From Prorocentrum cordatum (Eukaryota > Sar > Dinophyceae > Prorocentrales > Prorocentraceae): a stretch of 64,000 nucleotides of DNA. A program made the position numbers and the translations under genes. The notes beneath the pieces were generated by a model. It did no database searches. It had not been told where the DNA came from and saw nothing but the letters and a program-made list of their open reading frames with translations. Below, in pieces: positions 1 through 9,283 of this stretch; position 1 is the stretch's first letter; each line of letters begins with the position of its first letter. The stretch covers positions 207,501-271,500 of the forward strand of contig CAUYUJ010016156.1 in NCBI GenBank assembly GCA_963575745.1, in the 5' to 3' direction.

Positions 1-53
1 CATCGCGGCGGCCGTCGCCACCGCCGCCGCCGCCGCAGCCGCCGCCATCGTCG

Positions 54-99
<46 letters not shown>

Positions 100-180
100 C
101 GTCGTCGTCATCGCCGCCGTCGTCGTCGTCGTCGCCGTCGTCGGCGTCGTCGTCATCGTCGTCGGCGTCGTCGAAGTCGA
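1..180. repeat. (GTC)n/(GCC)n microsatellite
   Basis: Imperfect trinucleotide run of GTC, GCC and ATC units. No coding signal apart from the repeat itself. Confidence 0.9.
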
Positions 181-239
181 AGGCCTGCGCCGCAAGGTCG
201 GCGTGGCGCTCTTGGAGGCGGTCAGCGCTAGTGTGGGGC

Positions 240-535
240 GTGAGTGAGCTCTGGTGGGCGATTTGGGCGAACTGTGGGCTGTCTTGGGGGCCGCGTGGGC
301 CGTCGTGGGCACATGTCGTGCGTCCTGGGCAAGCAAGGAGCTCTCTCGGGATCCTCTTGGAAAGCTGTTGGGGCCCTCCGGGGAGCCTCATAAAACCCTA
401 CGGGGCCATTTTGGGGCTCTCTTGGGTCGTCTTGGGGCCTTCTGGGGCCGTTGTGGGGCTCTCGTCGGCACGTCTTGGGCCGTTTTGGAGCGATCTCGGA
501 CGATCCTGGAGCCGTCTTGGACCGTTCTTAGCCCG
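240..535. repeat. Phased TTGGGCC array
   Basis: G/T-rich degenerate repeat in which motifs such as TCTTGGGCCG recur every 10 or 11 bases. It is the first of about thirteen such arrays in the window; see the entry at 23,300 for a measured stretch. Open frames across it (Gly, Pro, Ser, Trp, Leu) are by-products of the repeat. Confidence 0.75.
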
Positions 536-1055
536 AGGTGGCAAGAACCTGGCAATCCTTCAGAAACCCATATGAAAGCTCTGATTTCGGACGCCTCGGG
601 CAGTCATCGGGGTCCTCCTGTCGGCTACACGCAGGAGTGACCCTGGATAAGCGTGACCCTTGGTGCGCGGCTTTTGAGGGAGGCGCAACATGGCCAGATG
701 CAAGCGCGCAAGAATCCGCTATCGCACCGTGCTCAGCGATCGGGGGACCCCGATGAGCCCGCACCGAAGGTCACTCCGGCGAAAGGCCACTCTGGCGTCT
801 GGTCGATCCCGGGCTGCCTTAGGAGCCTCCCGGCTTGTGAGCTGGCCGTCGTGGAGCACCTCTGAGCGTCCTGAAATCTCCGTCGAGGGAACGCTCTGGG
901 CCGCCTGGGGGCCGCCTCGGAGCTGCCTGGAGGCGCTCGGGGGAGTGCCGGAGCAGCCCCGAGGGCGCGCCAGGGCCTGCAGGGGCTCGCCGGAGGGTTC
1001 TCCAGGGGCCCGCCGGATACTTCGGCGATTTCAAAAACCCTGAGCCCAAAAACGT
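536..1055. other. No gene recognised
   Basis: GC-rich sequence with short open frames on both strands and no conserved protein motif. Positions 880-1,020 resemble a decayed phased array. Confidence 0.5.
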
Positions 1056-1235
1056 TTTCATCTCCTTACCTCCTGAAGGGGCCCTGGGACACACAGATAA
1101 ATACATACAAATAACAGGATTCCCCATATTTTCCCATATTTTCTGGGTTTTTGTCTTCCCCCCCACTTCCCATATTTTCCCATATTTCCTGGGGAATCGA
1201 CGATTAATTGTGTCTGTGTGTTTTTTCCCCTCCTG
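1056..1235 (+). repeat. Dispersed repeat R3, copy 1
   Basis: A block of about 150-180 bp that runs from GGGGCCCTGGGACACACA through CCCATATTTTCCCATATTTT to GATTAATTGTGTCTGTGTG. The same block is at 20,022-20,200 on the same strand and at 25,835-25,985 inverted, with a short piece near 26,140-26,175. No open frame is shared, so it looks like a short non-autonomous element. Confidence 0.8.
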
Positions 1236-1420
1236 ATCCTTACTTCCGCCACCTTCCGCCCAACTTCCGCCGGCTTCCGCTGGCGGAAGCGACCTCGCTT
1301 TGCTTCCGCCGGCCTTCCGCCGCCCTGCCGCAGCCTTCCGCCGAGGAAGAAGTGGCATGTCTGTCCATCCTCGAAGGCAGAGCCACTTTCGGAACGCCTT
1401 GCTTGAATCCGAAAAGCTTC
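1236..1420. repeat. CTTCCGCC minisatellite
   Basis: Eight- to eleven-base units around CTTCCGCC are repeated between 1,245 and 1,350, including an inverted pair around GGCTTCCGCTGGCGGAAGC. Nothing coding is recognised. Confidence 0.65.
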
Positions 1421-1424
1421 TGGT

Positions 1425-1700
1425 GCGCGCTTCTCGCGACCATGTAGGAGAGACCACGGCTGACCCGTGGACCAAATCCACAAAATCTGAAGGGGCTGGC
1501 ATTGGTGAACATGCTGCCAAAATGCTGACATGATGGCGTGTGGCTCGAACGTCGCATTCCGCGCCTGCTGATAAATGCTGCTGCTTGCTGCCGTTGCTGC
1601 GTGCTGTCCAAATGCCTACCTCTTTACCAGTGCTGCGTGCCGTTGCTGTTTGTAGCTACATTGTGCTACTGATGTTGGGACGGAGGTACCAGATTCCTCT
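1425..1700 (-). pseudogene. PPR-gene remnant (leader part)
   Basis: Read on the minus strand, 1,440-1,500 gives a decayed VDLVHGSAVVSPT sequence. This matches the stretch that precedes the first PPR unit in the gene at 21,180 (VDVAHGSALVSYNAG). Related remnants lie near 30,690, 39,690 and 43,590. The rest is CTG-rich and has no frame. The call rests on similarity inside the window. Confidence 0.45.
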
Positions 1701-1725
1701 CAAATTTGAAGCCCTCTGGTGGTGA

Positions 1726-1980
1726 GCGCCTCGGGGCCTCCTGACTGGGCGACCGAGAGGCTTGCAGAAAGGTTCCGGGATGGCCAGGGAAGCTCGCAGG
1801 TCGCTCCCGGGGAAGCCCAAGAGGTCGCATGACATTGTGAGATAAGCACTACATTGAACCGCTGTTGAATGGGACGTGCCGTCTTGTCAGACTTGTGATA
1901 TTGGAAGCCCTCGGGGGCTCTGGGGCTCACGAGTGGGCGGCCGAGAGGCTCGCAGAAAGGTTCCGGGATCGCCGGGGGGG
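1726..1980. repeat. 75-bp direct duplication
   Basis: Positions about 1,726-1,800 and 1,902-1,976 share GAGAGGCT(T/C)GCAGAAAGG followed by TTCCGGGAT and flanking CTCGGGG sequence. No coding content is seen. Confidence 0.6.
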
Positions 1981-2089
1981 TTCGCAGGGCGCTCACGGGG
2001 GAGCGCAGAAGGCTCCAAGGGGGCGTCGGATAAACCCGGGTAGGTTGGAGGGGCTGCTTTGCTGGATCCTGTCCAATGCGAGAAGCTCC

Positions 2090-2365
2090 TTGGGGCGTGT
2101 CAAAGGCGCCGAGCCCCCTCTCTTAGGGCCTCTTGGGCCTCCCGTCGGGGCCTTCTGGGACCTTTCTGGGATCCAATTGGGCCGCGTGGGCTCCTCTCGG
2201 GCCGTCCCAGGGCCGTCAATGGCCTCTCTCGGAGAGTGTATTGGACACCTCTAGGGCCGTCTTGGGACCGTCTGGGGGCCGTGTTGTACCTCTCTTCGGG
2301 CCTATTTGGGGGGCGTCGAAGGCGACTCTTCGGCCGTCCTGGGGCTGTCCTGGGCTGGCTTGGGT
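2090..2365. repeat. Phased TTGGGCC array
   Basis: Same family as 240-535, with motifs such as CTCTTGGGCC and GCCGTCTTGGGACC at 10-12 base spacing, in the same orientation. Confidence 0.7.
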
Positions 2366-3005
2366 TTTAGAAGCCGAATGTCAGCGCGTGCTTAACAGAT
2401 CCGTGGGGGGCGCGCGTTTGAAAAAAGGCAGGCGCCTCTGATCGGGCGAATCGCGGAGGTGGCGCCCGCCACATTGAAACACAACGGCGGCGGCGGCGGC
2501 GGTGATTAGCGCCGACGCCGGGCCGCCAGCGAAAAGGCGACAAGAACAGCACAGACTGGGGGAAGGGGGAGGGCCGGGAGGTAAAGGCGGCAGAAGCAGG
2601 GACCGTGAGCCAGGGCGACGCCTGTTCGAAATGAAGAAGAACTGCAGTCGGCGCTTGCCCCCGCACTTTCCGTGCTCATGGTTGTCGAACCAACGCGCCT
2701 CCTGTGCCCTGGCCACAGCCAGGGGGGCGCCAACTGCCTCGCGGGCCCGCGAGCAAGGCGGGCCTGAAGAAAGGGGAGCGTGGCCAAGCGGGGATTTGCA
2801 AACTAGTTCACATGTCTGATTTTCCGAGCGCATCCTGACGCCGAAAACGGCCATGCATCGAGGACTGGCCCCTCGGCGGGGCGATCGAAACCAGCTGCGC
2901 GCAGCAGGTTTCGCAACTCCCTTTTTCCTGCCCCAGCCCTTCGTCCGACCCGAGCAAGGCGGGCAGTCCTCCTCCCCCAGTCTGTGGCGGTCTGTCTGTA
3001 GTCGT
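2366..3005. other. No gene recognised
   Basis: GC-rich, with many overlapping frames on both strands, none showing a family motif or the C/G-ending codon bias of the supported genes. A CGG run occurs near 2,483-2,502. Confidence 0.5.
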
Positions 3006-3225
3006 CGAAGACGACGACGAGCAGGCCAAGTGTGGACGACGACGACGACGAGGAAGGTGAGGAGGAACACGAGGACGAGGACCACGGACGCGATGACGAG
3101 GAGGACGAGGACGAGGACGACTGACGGCGACGGCGACGACGACGACGACGCACTGCGGATGATGCCCTGCGGGGGGGGGTGCTGCGCGGGCCCGCTGTAG
3201 TCGACGGCAACGACGACGAGTCGAC

Positions 3226-3260
<35 letters not shown>

Positions 3261-3322
3261 AACGACGCACTACGGATTCCGCATGGGGGGGGGTGCTGCG
3301 CAGGCCTGCTGTAGACGACGAC

Positions 3323-3359
<37 letters not shown>

Positions 3360-3362
3360 CAT
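3006..3362. repeat. (GAC)n microsatellite with a 35-bp duplication
   Basis: GAC/GAG runs are interrupted twice (about 3,171-3,205 and 3,284-3,320) by the same GGGGGGGGTGCTGCGC unit followed by GGCC(C/T)GCTGTAG, so the microsatellite and its interruption were duplicated together. Confidence 0.8.
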
Positions 3363-3690
3363 GAGAGGGGAAAACAATTAACTTCAGATGTAGACTACCC
3401 CTTTAACAACTCCTACACGAGAGGCGCCCGTTTTGAGGCTGTCATGCAGGGGGGTGCACGATCCCCTCGGCGGTGCCCGCGACGACTCCCTGGCGCGCGT
3501 GAAAAAAATGTTTCGCACCGCGCGGGGTCTATTCATCAGCCCCGAGGGGGGGCTCATGTGTTAATCACAAACTAACGTTATGGGGCTGTCTTGGGGCAAC
3601 CCCGAAGGCTTTTAGGGCCGTGTCGGACTTTGTTAAAACGAAGAAATCAAACATGCCAACACGAACTAGGTTTTTTTTATACAAATATGT
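3363..3690. other. No gene recognised
   Basis: Mixed unique-looking sequence that becomes AT-rich toward 3,690. No supported feature. Confidence 0.5.
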
Positions 3691-3694
3691 ATGT

Positions 3695-3698
3695 ATAT

Positions 3699-3773
<75 letters not shown>

Positions 3774-3775
3774 TT

Positions 3776-3809
<34 letters not shown>

Positions 3810-3810
3810 T
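3695..3810. repeat. (GATA)n microsatellite
   Basis: About 28 near-perfect GATA units with one TTTA interruption. Confidence 0.97.
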
Positions 3811-3957
3811 GGGGCGATGTTTGCTTCTTGGGGCCCTCCTGGGGCTTGTAGGGCCCTCCCTGTAGCTGTCTCGGGCGTCGGGGAGCGGCCTGGGAGACGG
3901 CTGGGGGTCGACCTGCACATCCGGGCCGCCTGCAGGGACCAGGCCCCAGGGCTGCAC

Positions 3958-3996
3958 TTATGTCGGGCGTGTCCCCCTAAAGGTGGATTTCCGACG
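3958..3996. mobile_element. MITE-1 solo left end
   Basis: TTATGTCGGGCGTGTCCCCC followed by TAAAGGTGG matches the left terminal inverted repeat of the MITE-1 family (see 52,095). No right end is found nearby, so this is a fragment. Confidence 0.6.
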
Positions 3997-4029
3997 AACA
4001 ATAAAAACAGATACCTCAAAAATACCCCA

Positions 4030-4200
4030 GAGAGTTGTCGGAAGCCTAGAGGTTGACACCAACACCAATATCGGCGCTGTGCATCCATCGAACAAGAAAG
4101 ATCCCGATCCCGGTGATGGTGGTGATCTTCTGGCGTCCAAGGTGGCCGAACTATTACCACCATCACCGACATATAGGATCATCTCACCCCAGACACTCAA
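4030..4200 (-). mobile_element. MITE-2 copy, one end lost
   Basis: AAGCCTAGAGGTTGACACC and the following 150 bases, including the TATTACCACCATCACCGA stretch, are the reverse complement of about 46,690-46,829. The full copy there has both terminal inverted repeats and sits inside a LINE; this copy lacks the second terminus. Confidence 0.7.
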
Positions 4201-4430
4201 ATCTTCTTATTTTTTGTTTTCCTATTTTATTTTGTAATATTATTATTTTTTTAGTGTTCCATGCCTTAAAAATATTTCTGGTCTCCTAAAATATTATATG
4301 AAAAATATTATATTATAATATTAATGTTAATTTCTAAGAAATAAAACTTATCATACCGTTTATATTACTATATACTTACTCATATAATTATATATATATA
4401 TATGTATATGTGCGAGTATATAATTATTGC
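4201..4430. other. AT-rich stretch without a gene
   Basis: Strongly AT-rich island, unlike the GC-rich surroundings, ending in an (AT)n tract at 4,384-4,405. No feature is supported. Confidence 0.6.
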
Positions 4431-4639
4431 AGGAGCGAGAAGGTCCCGACACGCACCTACCGCTGCTAGCGCCCCCCCAACACCCCTGCGCGGTCGCGGC
4501 TCGGTCGCAGCTGCGCTGTTCAAGCATGGCGCTTGATTCCCTGGCCGTGGGGGGCACGGCGGCCAGGGATGCAGCCCTGCGCGAGGCGGATCGGACGCTC
4601 GACGCGGCCCCTCGCTCGGGACAAACACCGCCGAAACGT

Positions 4640-4838
4640 CGACGAGAGCGACGACAAGGACGACGACGACCACGACCACGACCACGACCCCGACCACGAC
4701 CGCGACACTACGACCGACTACCGACGACGAGTACGGCGGCGAGGTCGATGGCGAGGGGGGAGAGGATGTGGAGGATAACGAAAAGTGGAACGGGGAGGAC
4801 GAGGAGGATGAGGAGGGGACTGTGGAGGATAGGATAGG

Positions 4839-4880
<42 letters not shown>

Positions 4881-5066
4881 GGAGGAGGAGGAGGAGGAGG
4901 AGGAGGAAGAGGAGGAGGAGGAGGAGGGGGAGGGGGGGAGGAGGAGGAGGAGGAGGAGGAGGAGGAGGTGGAGGAGGAGGAGGTTGAGGAGGAGGGGGGA
5001 CGAGGAGGATGGGGGATGAGGAGGAGGAGGAGGAATGAGAAGAGAGAGAGAGAGAAGGGAGGGCAA
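4640..5066. repeat. Microsatellite block (GAC, GAT, GAG, GA)
   Basis: Successive runs of GAC/CACGAC, GAT (4,843-4,880), GAG (4,880-5,035) and GA (5,042-5,056). It directly precedes an exon and is probably intronic or upstream. Confidence 0.9.
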
Positions 5067-5071
5067 GCCAG

Positions 5072-5876
5072 GTCGAGATCGGGCACAGCAAGTTTTTCGT
5101 CCAGCGGGTCGCGAAGAGCAACGGCTTCAACTCGGCGGGCATCGAGTGGGCCGACGGCGACTTCGACGCGATGTTGAGGCGCCGTCGACGACGATGACGA
5201 CGAAGACGACGACGACGACGACCCCTCTTCAGAGCAGCCCGCTGCTCCCCGCACCCCCCATTCCCGAAGGCTCGTGCTGTCCATCAGGGAGGGCGGGCTC
5301 CTCTTCCTGAAGCTCCCCCACGACGAGTGGATGGAGCCGAACGCGCGTTGGCGCGGCTGGCGCAGGTCGCCGCGGGGAAAGCTAGCTAGGGGCCTTCCTC
5401 ATCTTCCTCATCTGCCTCCTCCTCCTCCTCTTCCTCGTCCCCCCCCCTCATCGTCGTTGTCGTCGTCGTCCTCATCCTCATCCCCCTCCTCCTCCTCCTC
5501 CTCCTCCTCCTCCTCCTCCTCCTCCGTCTCCTCCTCCTCCTCCTCCTCCTCCTCCTCCTCTTCCCTCCTCCTCCTTCCTGGGAAGGAGGGGGAGGGAAGA
5601 GGGGGGGCTCATCCTAGGGGGGAGCTCCACCTCGCAGTCCTCCTCCTCCATCTTTCCCCACATCCTTTCCACATCCTCTCTTTCAAAAGAAGCAATGTTC
5701 AAACATTGCTTCTTTAGAATACAGTGCGAGGAAGTCTCGAGCGTGAGCCGAGGCGTTGTCATCGTCGCAGTTGTCGTCGTCGTCGTCGTCGTTCGTCCCC
5801 CCTGGGAGCGGGGCCGCCCCGCCATCCCAGGTCCAAGGAGAACGACCAGCAGTGCGACAAGGCCGACGCCCGCAAG
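5072..5876 (+). CDS. Partial three-exon gene of unknown function
   Basis: Three short coding blocks join in frame: 5,072-5,178, 5,270-5,365 and 5,831-5,876, giving 83 codons without a stop. The first reads VEIGHSKFFVQRVAKSNGFN and continues through GIEWADGDFDAML; the second contains REGGLLFLKLPHDEWMEPNA; the third reads SKENDQQCDKADARK. Codons end mostly in C or G, as in the neighbouring genes. The boundaries are AG/GC and AAG/G for the first intron and CAG/GT and CAG/G for the second, each keeping phase. The first exon follows a microsatellite directly, so the start lies upstream and is not seen; a further exon is expected after 5,876 but was not found. No family is recognised. It could be a relic rather than a working gene. 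Confidence 0.5.
5390..5580. repeat. (CTC)n microsatellite in the inferred second intron
   Basis: Long CTC/CCT run with ATC and GTC interruptions, between the second and third exons of the 5,072-5,876 gene. Confidence 0.85.
5683..5800 (+). repeat. Hairpin repeat R4, copy a
   Basis: AAGAAGCAATGTT and AACATTGCTTCTT form a perfect 13-bp stem with a two-base loop. They are followed by GAATACAGTGCGAGGAAGTC, then TCGAGCG, and a GTC microsatellite. Two further copies at 10,532 and 13,470 have the same order, also on the + strand. This copy lies in the inferred second intron of the 5,072-5,876 gene. Confidence 0.75.
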
Positions 5877-5934
5877 GCGCGTCGGGGGTGGCTGGGGCCG
5901 CCACCGCTGGCCGTTCTTCCCTCCCGTCATCCTC

Positions 5935-6276
5935 CCTTACCTCCTCCTCCTCCTCCTCCTCCTCCTCCTCCTCCTCCATATCGTTCCTCTCGTCGTATCC
6001 TTACTCATTTCTCCTCCTGTCACCCTCCTTCGCCTTCCTCGCCCTCCTCATCCACGCACTGGAGAGGGCAAGGATGGGAGGGCTAAATTCCAGAAATATT
6101 CCAGAACAAATTCAAGATTCCAGAGAAATTGCAGAATCCCTCCTCCTCTTCCTCCTCCTCCTCCTCCTCCTCTCCCCCCTCTCCTCCTGCTCCTCCTCAT
6201 CCTCGTCCTCCTCCTCCTCCTCCTCCTCCTCCTCCTTCCTCCTCCTCCTCCTCCTCCTCCCCCGCATCCTCCTCCA
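5935..6276. repeat. CTC microsatellites around a TTCCAGAA cluster
   Basis: Two CTC runs (5,940-5,980 and 6,138-6,265) flank a short stretch with TTCCAGAAATATTCCAGAA, the reverse form of the TGGAATT repeat seen at 7,548. Confidence 0.8.
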
Positions 6277-6298
6277 TCCGTAGCCATTTAGGCTCGAG
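6277..6298 (+). promoter_or_regulatory. Relict dinoflagellate spliced leader
   Basis: TCCGTAGCCATTTAGGCTCG plus AG matches the published 22-base DinoSL at 20 of 22 positions; the differences are A for T at position 14 and G for A at position 20. It lies 44 bases before the start codon of the next gene, on the same strand. Leader copies in genomic DNA are known marks of trans-spliced mRNA that was reverse transcribed and reinserted. It could also act as a trans-splice acceptor region. Confidence 0.8.
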
Positions 6299-6342
6299 AT
6301 GTTTTTGGGCGCCGTCGATTCGCTGCTCGGAGTTGGATTGCG

Positions 6343-8529
6343 ATGGGCGAGAGCAGGAAAAAGCGGGTGCCGTATTGGAAGCCCGACGACGAGGTCGACG
6401 GGGCGGAGCGCCTGTGCGCTGCTCTCAAGAGCATGATTGACGTGATGTTCGAGTGGGGCGTCTACCCGTCCGACGATTTCAAGAAGGGCATCGTGTCCGA
6501 CTACCTCGAGAGGTGCTCGGGTTCCGTGCTCATGTGCATGGACATCGACAAGCGGGGCGGCTACTTCAGCCAACAGGACGTCCAGAGCGCAGTGAAGATG
6601 CATCTGATGCGCAACCCCACCGATGCGATCAGGGTGCGGAAGCTGGCCATCAAAATGTCGAAGACCGAACTTGACTTCGAGAAGAAGATCGCGTACTCGT
6701 TCCGGACGATTCTATCCCACGCAAGACTGAAGTTCGAGGCGTGGTTGAAGATCGTGGCGAAGCATGGGAGGAGCAGCGACCAGGCGAAGGCGCACCCAAC
6801 AGGCCTGATGGCGGTGTACAAGCTCCTCGAGGATGGCGCCATTGCTGAGGTGACCACCCCCAAGGCGACCGTGGGCCACAAATCCGACAGCGGATCCACG
6901 GCCAGAAAGAATCCGTTCCCGCATCTTCTGGACAACGTGGCCTCCACTCCGCGGCACACTACGCCGTCGGCGTCGTCAGATGATGATGAGAGCAGCAGCA
7001 TCCAACCGCCTGGGCCTGCCGCTCCCGCCTTGCTGGAGATCGTGGACGTGGCCGCCAGCCCATGTTTCGCCAGCCCAGCTGCCCCGCATCGCGATGTTGA
7101 TATGATTGCGATTTCGGATGAGTCGCCTCCACGCTCAGAGAAGGAGCGCGAGGAGCTCGGCGAGAAGATGACCTCTCCTGGGGCCTGGCGCGAGGGCACC
7201 GACACTGCGGTGAGCATCGACGTGAGGGATAACACCATCGTGAAGATCATGGACGACGGCGCGATGATCCCTGCGAAAAGGCTCGAGAAGGGCAAGGGCG
7301 GCTTCATCGTTGCCCACTGGTTCGTCGGCGACCCCGTGGAGACAGAGATCCTGAACAGCAGGCTCAACGGCGGCGTCGTCGACCCCGTCAGGCGAGATTG
7401 TATCAATTCTCGCCCCCTCCCCTCACGACGGCAACGAGAACGACGACTACGACGACGACAACGACGATTACTGTGAGAAGTATTCGATCACGACGGCGAC
7501 GGCAACGACTACGACGACTACGACGGCGCCGACGACGACGACGATGTTTCTGGAATTATTCCAGAATTCTTGAATTATTCTGGACTTGTTCTGGAATTAT
7601 TTTAGAATTCTTGGATGATTCTGTAATTATGTTTGGAATTAATCCAGAATTATTGAAGGTGTTTGGAATTGTTCTGGAATTGCTTCAAAATTCTTGAATG
7701 ATTCTGAAATTAACATGGGGTTATTCCAGAATCTTGAATTACTCTGGAATGGTTCTGGAATTATTTCAGAATTCTTGGATGATTCTGGAATTATTCCGGA
7801 ATTATTCCAGAATTCTTGAATTATTCTGGAAAAGTTCTGGCAATATTTCAGAATTATTCAATGATTCTGAAATTATTCTGGAATTATTCCAGAATTTTTG
7901 AGTAATTCTGGAATTATTCTGGAAATATTTCAGAATTCTTGAATAATTCTGGAATTATTCCAGAATTCTTGAATAATTCTGGAATTATTCCAGAATTCTG
8001 GAATTATTCTGGAATTATTCTGGAATGTGCGTGGTGTTTCTTCCCCTACAGGCCGCTCCCAGAGCAGCGGAAGAGCAAGCGCAAGAAGGCTGCCGAGAAC
8101 GAGGCCGATGACATACAGGAGGCGCCCGTGCTGAAGAGGCCAGCCGCGCGCAAGCGACCAGCTGCCGCATTGGAGGCAGCGGAGCCCGCTGCAGCGGAGC
8201 CGCCAGCCGTTGCAGCAGCGCCTGCTGGCCCCGCAGCTGGAGAGCGGCTGAGGCTGACCATCGCGGCTGGCCACAACAACAGCAGCACGCTCGTGATCCA
8301 GACAACGAGCGCCGACAAGAAGCAGATCCTGGAGATTGGGCAGTCTGCTTCCAAGAACCCGTTGCAGGTGGCGCAGCGGGTTCGGGACTCGCTACTCATG
8401 CACATCAGCGCCGCCGTCCTGGGGCCCACGGGGAAGCTCAAGGACTTGCCCGACGACTACATCCCGAACCTGCGCACCATGGCGCGCGAGCGCAAGGCCG
8501 CGGTGCTCGCGGCGGAGGCCTCCGAGTGA
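6343..8529 (+). CDS. Two-exon KRPAA-motif nuclear-type protein
   Basis: Exons 6,343-7,391 and 8,052-8,529 join in phase at CAG/GC and CAG/G to give 508 residues. The N-terminal 170 residues (MGESRKKRVPYWKPDDEVDG onward, with CMDIDKRGGYFSQQDVQ) are a folded-looking, charged domain. Residues 180-300 are Ser/Pro-rich and acidic. After the junction come KSKRKK (about 357-362) and two KRPAA motifs (about 378-382 and 384-388), then a C-terminal domain starting RLRLTIAAGHNN. KRPAA stretches followed by an RLT-GH domain recur in dinoflagellate proteins as far as I recall; their function is unknown. The basic clusters suggest nuclear localisation. The ATG was chosen because it follows the relict leader closely and opens a long C/G-ending frame. 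If the gene was retroposed with its leader, the 660-base intron must have been gained later. Confidence 0.75.
7548..8030. repeat. TGGAATTATTC array filling an intron
   Basis: More than 25 units built from TTCTGGAATTATTCCAGAAT and TTGAATGATT fill the intron of the 6,343-8,529 gene. Units are near-palindromic (TTCTGGAA opposite TTCCAGAA). Related units fill 11,320-11,600 and 16,740-16,810 and touch 6,088-6,132. The first 150 bases of the intron are a GAC/CGA microsatellite. Confidence 0.9.
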
Positions 8530-8817
8530 TAGATGGGAGAATGATTTGAGCACGAGGGCAGCACGGCAATCATCTGTAGGTGGATTGCGCAGGCCCCGCG
8601 CTGTTGCCGTTGTCGCAAGCTCGCAGCTGGGGGCGTCGAGCGAACGTTTATCGCAAGGACTCAACGCCGTCCTTCCTGCTGTTCCTCCCCCATCCCCCCC
8701 GTGAGTTCCCTCGCCACCGCTTGCCTCTTCGACCTACGCACCACTTCCCCCCTCGCCCCCCTTCCTCGCCTTCTGCACCGCCCTATCTACCTCGCCTCCT
8801 TTTGCCCTTGCTCCTCA
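8530..8817. other. No gene recognised
   Basis: Sequence after the stop codon, turning C-rich after 8,680. Short frames only. Confidence 0.5.
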
Positions 8818-8882
8818 CGGCCCCGCTCCTGCGGTCTTGAGCGCACGATCGACGTTGTCGAGGCTGGCCTTCTTCCATTGGC
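8818..8882 (-). pseudogene. Orphan last exon, inverted
   Basis: The minus strand reads QWKKASLDNVDRALKTAGAG and ends P-stop. It matches the last exon of the + strand gene at 13,628-14,965 ([16 protein letters not shown]-stop), and an AG precedes it as an acceptor would. No upstream exon of that gene is seen on the minus strand; instead a CTC/GA low-complexity run follows. It is most likely a detached duplicate. Confidence 0.5.
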
Positions 8883-8954
8883 CTCGAGAGCAGAAGGGGG
8901 AGGTTCGGAAATGTCGATTGGGAACTGCTGTGGCCAGAACGGCGGGGGGAGGAG

Positions 8955-9219
8955 AGGGACAAGGAGGAGAGGGTGGATGAGTTAAGGTCATGCTCATCAG
9001 AGGGGGGAGGGCCCAAACCAAAACCTCCAGGTGAAAGAGGAGGAAAGGTGAGGAGGAAGGAGAGGGAGGAGGAGGAGGAGGAGGAGGAGGAGGAGGAGGA
9101 GGAGGAGCGGGAAGGAGGAGGAGGAGAGGGAAGGAGAGGGAGGAGGAGGAGGAGGAGGAGGAGGAGGGGATACATAGCGACAGAACAACGGTAGAGATAG
9201 ATAGAGCGAGAGGGAGAGA

Positions 9220-9261
<42 letters not shown>

Positions 9262-9275
9262 TACCCTCGCCCGCG
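8955..9275. repeat. GAG and GA microsatellites
   Basis: GAG runs (9,060-9,165) followed by GA (9,210-9,258). They end just before the AG acceptor of the next exon and are probably intronic. Confidence 0.9.
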
Positions 9276-9283
9276 CGCCCTAG

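Noticed and set aside
400-425. GGGGCCATTTTGGGGCTCTC as a leader remnant
   Set aside because: The resemblance to the leader tail is explained by the surrounding TTGGGGC array; the 5' half and the GGCTCAAG end are missing.
2381-3262. 293-codon minus-strand frame with poly-Ser and poly-Val
   Set aside because: Half of it is a translated GAC microsatellite and the rest has no motif.
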